DNA of 64,000 bases from Metopolophium dirhodum. Lineage: Eukaryota > Arthropoda > Insecta > Hemiptera > Aphididae. The position numbers and the translations under genes were made by a program. The notes beneath the pieces are model-generated. The model was not told the origin of the DNA. It saw only the letters and a program-made list of their open reading frames with translations, and did no database searches. Location: NCBI RefSeq assembly GCF_019925205.1, contig NC_083562.1, positions 11,780,001-11,844,000 on the forward strand, given 5' to 3'. Shown in pieces: positions 24,036-34,410 of this stretch. The number at the start of each line of letters is the position of its first letter. The first letter of the stretch is position 1.

Positions 24036-26056
24036 GTAGAAAATGAGTATGGAAGTTTTTATGCCTTCGATTCTGGGTATACATTATGGATACGTGATTT
24101 ATTTAGGAGTTATATAGAAAATAAGGCTGCGCTTTTTACAATTGATGGATGTGGTCAGTCATACTTTGACTGTGGCGTTATTCCAGAAGTATACGCAACT
24201 GTAGATTTTGGAATTTCATCAAACGGTTAGTATTACAAAAAGTCAAAGTAGATTATTTGGTGTGTGAAAAAATTTAAAAATATCATCAAAACACTGAAAG
24301 ACGTGCCAATTTATAAAATTGAATTAATAAATATTAAATTTATTGCAGATTTGAATTATAGTATATTTTTATATGTTTGTTTTAGCTTCTCAATGTTTTG
24401 ACTTCATGAGAAAGGTTCAAAAAGGAGGTCCACTAGTGAACTCAGAGTTCTATCCCGGTTGGTTAACTCATTGGCAAGAATCAGTATCTATAGTCAACCC
24501 CATCGATGTTGTAAAACAAATGAAAGTAATGTTGGCAATTAATGCTTCGTTTAAAATTTTCGGTACAAATTTTGGATTCACATCGGGAGCGAATACAAAT
24601 GACACCAAAGAAAGTATTGGATACTTACCACAGTTGACCTCATACGATTATAATGCTCCATTGGATGAAGCTGTAGACCCTACAGAAAAGTATTTCAAAA
24701 TTAAACAGACACTTGAAGAAGCCGTGAGTTTTAATAACAGTTAACTATCCAATATACATATACAGTTTATTAATTAATTATTTTTAAGAAATATGCTGTG
24801 ACAAACGAGATATCACCAAATCCCGCACCCAAAGGTGCCTATGGAAAATTCTATTTAAGACCTTTGGTTAGCATATTTGAAAAGGTTGCTCAACGTATTA
24901 AACCAGTGATCAGTGATGTTCCTTTACCGTTTGAGGACTTAGATATTAACACTGGTTTTGTAATGTATGAAACAACATTAACAGATGATCAAAAAAATGT
25001 TGAAAATCCAGTAAACCTAACTGTGAACACGGTTAGAGATCGAGCAATCATTTACCTGGATCAAGTAGAGTTACATTGCAGTTATAGTTTTAGAAACATG
25101 AGTGTTCAAATTTTTTTTTAGGTACAAGTGGGTACTATGAATCGGTTGAAAGCTAATACTACAATAAGCTTAAACATTAACCGTACTGTTCAAAACCTAA
25201 GCATTTTAATTGAGAATCAGGGAAGGATGAATTTTGGAGACTTAATTGAAGATAGGAAGGTAATAATAGCTGACAATAAATTATTTTATTCGTGGTCTGA
25301 GACTGAAATAGTATAATTTATAATAGTATACTATAGTATTATAGTATAATATAATGCTTAACAGTTACCATAGAAGTTAATATTTGATAAATTGTGTACA
25401 GACTGGCGAGTGGTTACATTACCTTTTTAGAAACAAAAGTGGTAATATTTACAATCACTGAATTAGATTGTATTATATTTATTTTAACTACCAACTGAGT
25501 ATAATTACTGAATTAAAATATTGTATGTAAAATAATACTAATTATATTTTCTAGGGAATTTTTGATCAAGTGATTCTCGGAAATAAAATATTAAGCCCTT
25601 GGAAAATGACTGCATATCCTTTGAATGGTACATCATGGATTTCTTCAATCAAATCAGTTGAAAACGTCAACAGTGTTAAATTACCAGCATTTTATAAAAC
25701 ACAGTTTACATTGACAGTTAACTATACAAAATGTTTAGACACTTATTTGGACACTTCAGGCTGGACAAAGGTGTGTTCTTACAAGTTAATACTGTTAAGT
25801 CGACTTTTATCCACATATTTACAATTTAAAAAATAATATTCGATATTTACAGGGTGTAGTGTTTTTAAACAATGTAAACCTTGGTCGGTATTGGCCACTT
25901 GGTGGACCTCAAGTTACACTTTATGTGCCAGCTCCTTTTTTAAAACCATCACCTTATGCCAATACACTAGTGATATTAGAACTTGAAGGTACATCTCAAG
26001 ATTTGTCCGTGAAATTTGTGGATAAACCTGTTCTTGATGGTCCTATAATGACATAG
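24036..26056 (+). CDS. GH35 beta-galactosidase, C-terminal two thirds (5' incomplete)
   Basis: A glycoside hydrolase family 35 enzyme that removes terminal beta-galactose; relatives are lysosomal (GLB1) or secreted. Exons are 24036-24225, 24386-24723, 24789-25064, 25122-25259, 25555-25770 and 25853-26056, all in phase with GT/AG junctions and totalling 453 residues. The first exon opens at VENEYGSFYAFD, which holds the acid/base Glu. SEFYPGWLTHWQ in the second holds the nucleophile Glu. GTNFGFTSGAN and PLDEAVDPTEKY complete the barrel edge. The later exons are the beta-sandwich domains with GRYWPLGGPQVTLYVPAPFL. Family members are usually about 630-670 residues, so about 180 N-terminal residues (barrel strands 1-3 and signal peptide) are missing. 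They may lie in an unseen distant exon, or this may be a truncated copy. No stop or frameshift was found. Confidence 0.88.
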
Positions 26057-26384
26057 ATAAAATGTATGTTATATAATTGATTAAGAAAAATATATTAAAA
26101 TTATTGTGTCTGTGTGTCATTCTATAAAACCATTCATTGACAAGCAATAATTCACAGTTCATAACATCAACTAGATAGGGCCCAGCTAGGATACCTACAT
26201 AATTCATATATTGTGTATAGCAATGCAATCTAGGTATCTTGCGACGGAAGTGAGTGGATGCCACAGTATGGTCTTTGCGTTAGAAGCTTCAAATTGAGTA
26301 CCTAGGTATTTTGTTGTTTTTTAAATTTTTATTTACATAATTTTTTCTAGTGATTCCATCACCACATACCAGATGACGATACGT

Positions 26385-26760
26385 CATCCAGTAAAAAGAT
26401 TGTCCGTGGCAATAAATATATAATTCAAGTTTAAAAAGTACTCTGAACTGAAATTTGAAAGTATCTATTTTATGAAAATAACCTGAACGCACTCAAATGT
26501 GCGAGTTCGTGGTATAAACTTATATTTTAATATTATATATTCCTACTGCTTAACAAACTGTCCGTCTATTGTTGGCTCATTTTATTTTTTTTGTTCACCG
26601 AAATTATCAAAGAATCGTTTCCGACTAATGTCGATAATTACTGGCGATTATCATAGATGATACAAAATATATTAGGTATATTATGATAAATCCATTAAAC
26701 TTATATAATACTCAGTACCTATATGGTCAATTGATAAATTGTGTGTTCTTTTACAGAAAT
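26385..26760 (-). repeat. left copy of a 0.4-kb inverted duplication
   Basis: Matches 27600-28065 in inverted orientation: AGATTGTCCGTGGCAATAAA at 26398 against TTTATTGCCACGGACAATCT at 28041; 'ttttatgaaaataacctga' at 26468 against 'tcaggttattttcataaaat' at 27851; 'aactgtccgtctat...ggctca...gttcac' against the inverse at 27740-27788. Diverged but collinear. Confidence 0.75.
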
Positions 26761-26879
26761 CTTTGTGATCTGCAACGTATGAATAGATACGGTTAAGTTG
26801 AATTATTATTATTTGTTTATTGTCATATTTGTATATAATAATATATTTTAGTCGTTTCAATTATCCACGAATAATATTT

Positions 26880-27420
26880 TTAAAATAGGTATAGCACGAA
26901 CTACAATCGTTCTTCTTTGTTTAAATATCTGATTTCGTCCAATTTGATTATAAAAATATAAAATAACTAGGTATAAGAAAAACTGTGTTTTTTCTAAAAA
27001 ATTTTTTAGATTTTTTGGTTACAGAATAATCTATTTACGTGGAACTTTGTTTTCAAATTTCAAACCTTAGCTACAAAAGTTGAAATATCATTTTTCAATT
27101 TTAAAGTTCATAAATTGTGCCTATTTATTTTAAAAAATTTCACCTGTTATTGTAACAATATATCAGGAGCCTTTTATTAAATGTTCATGCTTTTTGACCC
27201 TACTACTAAAACTTTATTGACATTTATAGAAAATAAAACTAAAAAAAATGGAAACTGAAAATGCCCGCAAACAGCCAAAACAAGTCAAAATATTTTGGTG
27301 GTGTATAGAAAATGCTATTATAAACAATCAGGGGAAATTGCATGTACCTTAGCTATCTACGATCATTTGACTTAAAGTTACACCAAAAACTAAAATTGAT
27401 TTTGTTAAAACGTGATATTA
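26880..27420. repeat. second copy of the 'gattctgagc' dispersed repeat, in the loop of the inverted duplication
   Basis: Collinear with 17990-18430: 'gtggaactttgttttcaaatttc', 'cttagctacaaaagttgaa', 'caatatatcaggagccttttattaaatgttcatg', 'gaaactgaaaatgcccgcaaacagc' and 'aagttacaccaaaaacta'. It lies between the two inverted arms 26385-26760 and 27600-28065. Confidence 0.65.
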
Positions 27421-27599
27421 TTGGTATAGGTTAAATTTCTATTTTATAATAGATCAATAGCCAATAGATTACCTATAAATCACATTTTTTTATTTAAATC
27501 CCGGTAGTCATTTGGCATGCAAACTATAACTGAAATAGATAACCAGAATAGGTACATTGCTGATCACAAAGTACTTTCTGTAAAAGTACATTCGATTTA

Positions 27600-28140
27600 A
27601 TATTTATCAATAGACTGTATAGATACTTAGTATAATATAAAGTTCTATGGATTTATCATAGTAAATAATATATTTTATAATATCTATGGCAATCGTCAAT
27701 TGTCGACATTCGTCGGCGACGATAAACAATTTTAATAATTTCAGTGAACAAATAAGTAATAAGCCATCGATATAGACCGACAGTTATGAGCCGTATACAT
27801 TATAATGTAAGTTCTAACACAAACTCACACATTTCGTTATGATCAGGTATTCAGGTTATTTTCATAAAATATTTTGATACTTTCAAGTTTCAGTTCAGAG
27901 CGAGATGAAGATGGATAAAGATAGTTTCTTCGGTGACGGCGGCACTCTAGCCAGGTTTCACAGGAAGAGTCGATGCTTACGCGTAAGTTTGTTTTCATAT
28001 TATTACTATTTTACATTTACTTTTTAGGCTTAAATTAAATATTTATTGCCACGGACAATCTGTTAACTGGGTTACGTAGAAGCATTTATAAGTTTAATCC
28101 CAAAAGCGCAATGTATAAAATACGCGAGACCGTCTTCGTT
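27600..28140 (+). repeat. unit 1 of a diverged repeat family ending in a donor-like GTAAGTTTG (also right arm of the inverted duplication)
   Basis: Order of shared pieces: 'tctatggcaatcgtcaa', 'cactcacacatttcgtt', 'ggttattttcataaaat', 'agagtcgat', GTAAGTTTGTTTTCATATT at 27984, 'ttattgccacggacaatctgttaactgg' and 'agcgcaatgtataaaatacgcgaga'. A short frame from the ATG at 27905 (MKMDKDSFFGDGGTLARF) runs into the donor, so this may be a coding first exon, but that is not established. Confidence 0.55.
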
Positions 28141-29330
28141 ATAGGTTAGTTAAGTTTAATACGCAACTTTTTGCATGTTTTACTATACGCCGGGTATCAC
28201 TTTAGGTTTGCGCGATATATTTAAAACAATATAATATTATTAATCTTTATATTTTATATTTTTATATACATAAATACATTATACACCCCATATATTTTAT
28301 TAGCATACTTACAGCTTTTTTAGTGTAGTTTATACCCTATAGATGGCTATAGATATAGGTATTAAATGTCTTGCAATTATATATTTTACTATAATTATTA
28401 ATTTCATTATAATATAATATAACAATACACAAATAATTTTTTCGAAAAATATATGTAACATGTATAGTTCATACAATTATGAATTTATAGTTAATAGAAA
28501 TGCGGATGTTTTACTTCATAGATATTTTTTTATTGAAATCGTGTAAATAATTTGATTAAACAATCAGGTTAGTAACTTAACCTACTCATCACTAGTATAC
28601 ATTTTTTATATTACGTGTAAAATCACCAACACAAGGTGCAGACTGCATTTAAAAAATTAATAACATAAAATAAAATATAAAATAATGTTGTAGTAGAAGC
28701 TGGAAACTTTAGTTTATTCTAATTTATAATCCAATTAATGTAACCGAGAATGTAACTATTAAATTCATAATTGAATTAAGAGATCACTTTGGGATAAATG
28801 CCAAACGTATAAATGTAAATTAAATTAAAAATAATTAAAAAACATTTTGTGAAAGGAACAAGATTACTGCTAATATTTAAGTTTTAATTATTATTAACAA
28901 ATAAATACAAATAATTTAAAAATTTAAAAAAAATTAAGAACACATCATTATAAAATTAATACAGTCATCGATCCGCTCAGAATCTAAAATTATATACTTA
29001 GAATTTCAGAAATCTAGTTGGTATTATGGTATTTGATGAATTTACTGTATACGTTTGGCTTTATGTTAACTCTAAAATCCAGTAATCACATTTTTATTTA
29101 ATAATTCATAAAATACAATATACTCTTATAAAAAAATTCTTGTGCTTCTGATATCTATTCACCACCTTAATCAATAATTAAATTGATAAACTAAAATAAT
29201 AATTTAAATAATACCTATATCATATTATTATAATTCAAATTCAAAATTATAAACTATTTTGGTATTATTGTCATATCAAATTTCAATAAACAAATTGGTC
29301 CTTAACACGGAACTCTTTGATATAAAAAGT
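28141..29330. other. AT-rich spacer between repeat units 1 and 2
   Basis: About 1.2 kb of low-complexity AT-rich DNA. I see no coding exon, RNA gene or element terminus in it. Confidence 0.45.
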
Positions 29331-29384
29331 TGCATTATATTATATCCGTGGATTCATCATATTGACTTACCTAGTATAATATCT

Positions 29385-29790
29385 ATATCATTTATTTATT
29401 TATCTATGGCAAATCTCCAAGTCGTTGCAGAAGACACAGTCGATTAAAAATTCTAAAATTTCAATAAGCAACGAAAATTTGAGCAAAAAACTTATTGCGT
29501 TTCGTATAATTTTATTTTTCATAAATTACAATATTCTAAGTTCCGTAATCTGGAGCGTTTCCTCATGGGTGTCACAGTTCACACACGTCACGGATTCCGC
29601 CGAAAGAGTCGATAATTAAAGTAAGTTTGTTTTTATATTCTTTTGGGGCTTAAATTTACTTTTAAAACTTAAAATAAATATTTAATGTCACGAAAAATGT
29701 GCTATCCAAGTGTTGTATGCGCATATTTTAGTTAGAAATGTATAATATACGCGAGATATAAACGTCGTCGTCGTTTTTCCAGTCCCTGTT
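29385..29790 (+). repeat. unit 2 of the GTAAGTTTG repeat family
   Basis: Contains 'atctatggcaaatctccaagtcg', 'cacacgtcacggattccgccgaaagagtcgat', GTAAGTTTGTTTTTATATTC at 29621, 'ttaatgtcacgaaaaatgtgctatcc' and 'gaaatgtataatatacgcgagat'. The part from about 29617 on is also the outer end of the left arm of the giant palindrome (inverted match at 60620-60786). Confidence 0.55.
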
Positions 29791-30159
29791 CGTAGAATAA
29801 TTATAATTAATAGGAGCTTACCTATATAAGGTACTTAATATATATATGTTTTGGTTTAATTTATAGAAATATATGTTATAGCTTATAACTGATAATAGTC
29901 ATAAGATACAATTTTAATTAATAACTGATAATTTTTTTTCCAAATACAACGTTATAAGTTATAGGTAACTATTAATTTAGTGTCACATACTTAACTTCTA
30001 TTGTTCACCTAATATCTATATTCTATATCATAGGGATTAGGGACGTATACATTTATTGGTATAGTATTAAATAAATTAATGAAAGAGAACAAACACACCT
30101 ACTATAATTATTAGTAATAATAATATATCCATGGATAAATTATTAAAATACAAAACGAA

Positions 30160-30612
30160 CAAACGAAAAACGATTCTGAGCAAAGACATCGTTAAATAAT
30201 AAATAATATTGAGATTAAAGTAATTTATTTTATTATTAGGCATTAGTACATACAATTTAGTAGGATAAAGTCATTTTTGCCTAAAAAATTACATTTGAAA
30301 GTGTCATCGTGTATATATATTATAATAATATACTCTAAAAGTTTCATAAATCCGCGAATACCTACTATTTTTAAATTACAACAAAATAACTAAAATCGTT
30401 ATTCTTGGTTTTAATATGTAATTTCGTCCAAATTTTAACTTATAATATCTGTAAAAAGTAACTGTGTTTATAATAGATTATTTGGTTACAATATGAACCA
30501 GGGGTGGACTGAGCCGGCGGGATACTGGGAACTTTCCGGTGGGCCGCTATTCAAAAATGATTTGTTATTGCTATATATTTATAATTATTATTAATATAGA
30601 AGATCGGCATAA
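30160..30612. repeat. third, partial copy of the 'gattctgagc' dispersed repeat plus element debris
   Basis: 30172-30186 AAACGATTCTGAGCA, then 'aaatcgttattcttggttttaatatgtaatttcgtcc' at 30393 as at 26904. A fragment starting CAGGGGTGGACTGAGCCGGCGGG at 30498 looks like a hAT-MITE end. The right palindrome arm keeps the first part (60100-60190) but lacks 30236-30612, so about 375 bases were gained on the left or lost on the right. Confidence 0.5.
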
Positions 30613-31309
30613 ATCGGTAGAAAATCGGTATAAATATGAATTATAAATATTTTTTATTTTCATACCATGACGCGTGTGTGAAAAATTGTTTATATTAAGT
30701 GTTTAAGATGTTCGATTTCGGTACGACTGATTGTCCACCCCCTTAATCTTCAGCATCAATGCATCAGAAATTATTATTTATAATTAGGCCACGGATTTAA
30801 ATATAAACTGCATTTTCTGAATTTTCTATGACATTGCTTTCCAAGCAAAAAATTCGTTTCATATATTATCAACGAATTGAAAAATAAAATTAGAACATTT
30901 ATATGGGTTGAAGTCAATTTTATAAAAACTTATTAAAAAAAAATTAAATACAATTAAATAAAGGTAATTTATTTTACTTATATTTCTATTTTTTACGTAC
31001 CCATTATGTTCGATACTATAACTATTCAGTTTTCAGCTATAGAAAACAACACTTGCCAATATGGAATTACTGTCGAAGTTTTTTATTTTAAAATATTTCT
31101 TAAATTCTTTTTATTATTTTATTTGAAACATTATTTTTAAGTATTGGGATCAATAAAACTATTTTTATTTAATTATTATTTTATATCAATTAGAATTTGT
31201 TAATAAACCAAGTAAAAAAACCGTTATCTATATTGTAAATTTGAATTCAATTTACCGCATAGAAACAAATAAATGTTTTTTTGAAGATAATGTAAAAATA
31301 TCCATCATC

Positions 31310-31690
31310 CATCGGTTAGGACCATATATATATTTGCTATGATTAGGACGGTGAAGTTATAATTATAAATAATCTATGGCAAATGACAATCGTCTGAGAC
31401 GAACAGCGATTCCAATACGTACTCACATATTTCGTTCCATTCTGGTTATTAAGCTAGGTGCCTATTTTTATAAATGTCATTAATCTCAATACATCCAGAC
31501 TAAACTTTTGGATCGGAGATATGCATTTTCCTCTGACACTAGACAATATTATACACTCGAAGGGAACGCGTTTCGCCGGAATAATAAATAATTACGTAAG
31601 TTTTGTTCTTCTACTCTGTTGACGCGGTAGACTTAATGTAAATATTTATTGTCAGACAAACTTATATACTCGCTAGGCGTAGAGTAGTTT
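31310..31690 (+). repeat. unit 3 of the GTAAGTTTG repeat family
   Basis: Shares 'aatctatggcaaatgacaatcgtc', 'actcacatatttcgttcc', ACGTAAGTTTTG at 31594 and 'taaatatttattgtcagacaaac' with units 1 and 2, in the same order. More diverged than units 1 and 2. It lies in a stretch (31090-33060) that has no clear partner in the right palindrome arm. Confidence 0.45.
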
Positions 31691-32164
31691 TTAAAATCCA
31701 GTTGTTATAGGTGTACAAAAATTAAGATATTATGAAAAATACCTTAAATTATAATACTTTGCCTACAACTGTTAATTTATTGTTATAGTAGAATAATTTT
31801 TAAAATTTGAAATCAATGATTAGGCAATGGTTTTATAAGTAGGAAGGTAGATTTTTATACCTAAATAAAATAAAATAAGAAAATACATAATGATTAATGT
31901 TATTTAATATGATTTGTAAGTACATAGCAGATTATACCTACCACTTGGTGACGATTATTTTTGTCTTATACGTTCTTCGTAATTCCGTTCCGTCACGATA
32001 GTTTTAGTTTTCGTTAAATGTGAAACATACATTTTCGACGCATACGGATACGGGTATTAAACATTTGGGTTTTAAGAGAACACCTCAAACGTACGTTTTA
32101 TTTTGGGGGTTTTACGGGATATACCTATAGGAAATTTTCTTCAAATTTTCACATTTCACTATTT

Positions 32165-32700
32165 GATATTATGATATTATTTGTACCTAGGTTAAGTTTC
32201 TGTTTTAGAATCGATCGATAGGTTACCTAGGTATATCACATTCTTTAATTTAAATTCTGGTAGTCGAGTATTGGACAAGTGCCAACGTAACTTATAATTC
32301 GTATCGTAATTTAATTACTAAAGAAATATTATTTCCCCAACAGTGTCTAGGGCCACCGGCAGGATAATGCATTATAGAATGTCTATAAACTTATGGTCTT
32401 GTTATGGTTAAAATTGGCATGCGACCAACTGGGGGCTTGTTCTGGAAAATTTAAATGGTCTAATAAGGTTCAACTCATTATTTGAATTAAATTAATTTTT
32501 AAGCGATTGTTGTGTTAGTTTATTTTCATATTATTTTGGGGCTTACATTTACTTACTTTTTAGACTTGAATTAAATTTTTATTGTCACGGAAAATCTGTT
32601 AACTCAGTAACGTAGAAGCATATACGTTTACTACCTACCAAAGGCGCAATGTATAATAATAATAAATTATTCGCCAGTCCGAACAATCCAAACGCTGTCT
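32165..32700 (+). repeat. unit 4 of the GTAAGTTTG repeat family, internally shortened
   Basis: Left part 'ataggttacctaggtatatcacattctttaatttaaattctggtagtc' matches 27466-27520. Right part (32515-32660) matches 27985-28110, with 'tattttcatattattttggggctta', 'tattgtcacggaaaatctgttaactcagtaacgtagaagcat' and 'aaaggcgcaatgtataat'. The section between them that is present in unit 1 is missing. Confidence 0.5.
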
Positions 32701-33329
32701 TACTCGTAGTCGAGTTCTAGTTGATAACTGACTTGTGAATAAATGTAATTTTTGTTAGGTATAAAAATAAAAATTATAAATCCTTGAATACAACATTTAA
32801 AAATACAAACTCTGTGTAATAAAAATTAATATTAGGTATTTATTGGTAGGTTTATATAATATCTGTAGACTGTAACGAATAGGTCATTAGAATATTGTTG
32901 AACATTTTACTGCATAAGATGCGTGTTATTTCAGAAATGGTATTCGTCAGTGAACATTTTCAAACTGGGAATAATATATCATAAGCAGATTGAAATGTGT
33001 GAACGTTTCAGTGTTTCGAAGACTAAGTTTCGTAGCAGTTTTGATTCCGTCACGGGGTATGTATTTTCTTATTTCTCAGTAAGTTTTTTTTTATTATTGT
33101 TAATTGATCAAAGGATGTATTGCCCGAAATTTTTCAATATTTGTATTGTAATTATACTGGTATAACACTATTCCGGCTATCAATAGAGTCGTGTTAAAAA
33201 TTAGAAAATTGGCGAGGTATGTTATTTTTTTAAGTAATTATTTCGAGTAGGGAATTCGCTCAATGATATTTAAATATTTTCACCGAGAATCAAGTACGAT
33301 GACTTGTAGGTAACTAGAGACTGAGTGAA

Positions 33330-33780
33330 TAGGAATTAGGAAGTGTGTGATATGGCGAAGATAAGGAAATGGGTCAACAGGATTTCAGAATGTTTGGTGT
33401 ATGAAAGGGAAAGATGAAAAAGAAATGTAAGGTTAGGGTAGGTAAGTGGAGTGAGGGTAGCAGATATGAGAATAATAAGTTAGGTGTTAAGGTACAAAAG
33501 AGGATAGAATAAGAAATTAATTAATTAAGGGTAGTGTACATATTGTAGTGAAAACAAGAGAGAATAGGTTTAGGTGGTTCGATCACTGTATGATAAGAGA
33601 TAGTGAGAGTGGCTATAGAAGTTAATTTAGGGGGGAAATGAGGGGCGAGAAGACTGAAGAAGAGATGGATAGACAGAATACCGATCATATGGAGGAGTGG
33701 AATGAGAGTGGCTGAACCTGTATATAGCTGTGAGAGACGGGGGAAGAAAAAGTGTAAAGGTAGAATAGTTATGTTAACAA
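33330..33780 (+). pseudogene. degenerate 3' end of a LINE reverse transcriptase (left-arm copy)
   Basis: Translating with frame shifts, the region shows pieces such as KVQKRIE, REN-RFRWFDHCMIRDSESG, a RWIDRI block and a GMRVAE block. These match the order R(N/V)..I / (R/K)WFGH...RD.../ RW.D...GM...A at the end of insect non-LTR endonuclease-reverse transcriptases. Several stops and frame changes are present, so it is dead. The inverted twin lies at 58555-59000. Confidence 0.6.
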
Positions 33781-33801
33781 TACGTAACGTAATCAGTTGA
33801 T

Positions 33802-34259
33802 AAATATTTTCTTTCATTGTTATGTTTACAATATCGAATACCTTGATGGTTAGTAGGAAAAGATCATCACAAAGCTCACGACCAGTGATGGTAGTCGTCT
33901 ATCATCACCATAGCTTCAACTAACCATAGGTTTATTTAACTAACCTTCTTATGACTCATTAGGACACTTTGAATAAAAAGATCCTGAGTTGCAGGTTGCC
34001 AAACTTAATTGTTTGATTATCAAGTTGATCCTTTGATTGTTGACACCATGGATAGTCCACGCCTATGTTAAATACATTTCAGGCCGCGTTCCCGGAGGGG
34101 AAGGCAATTGAGGCTCCTTTATATTGATAGTCGATACTCGATATAGGTATACTTTATTTGGCCTCAATTGTTCCCCTCGAAGACCGATGATAAGACCATT
34201 ATGTCCTATCCATATCTTTATTATCTATGATGGAGCCATACCCAGCTCACTCGTGTAAA
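33802..34259 (+). repeat. A-block copy 1 (direct)
   Basis: A roughly 450-bp sequence running from 'ctttcattgttatgtttacaatatcga' to 'ccagctcactcgtgtaaac'. It is present four times in the palindrome in alternating orientation. It contains a strong hairpin: GGGGAAGGCAATTGAGGC (34097-34114) pairs with GCCTCAATTGTTCCCC (34161-34176). Inner flank here: 'ttgttgctggttgggatgtc', the same as at copy 4. Confidence 0.8.
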
Positions 34260-34410
34260 CTTGTTGCTGGTTGGGATGTCAGCGCACTATTTGTTTTCCA
34301 TATTTGACCCACGCGTAGCATACCAAATGTACGATTAAGAAAACACTAAAATGATTGTGCGTGGGTCAGAGAGAGAAATAAATGGTGCGCTAAAAATCTG
34401 ACATCCTCTT

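Noticed and set aside
26043..26492. Minus-strand ORFs after the beta-galactosidase gene
   Set aside because: Low-complexity translations lying in the 3' flank and in the inverted repeat arm, with no family resemblance.
33521..33817. 98-codon ORF (and its near-identical twin at 58509-58802) as a conserved gene pair
   Set aside because: They are the antisense strand of the decayed LINE reverse-transcriptase end; their similarity reflects the inverted duplication, not protein conservation.
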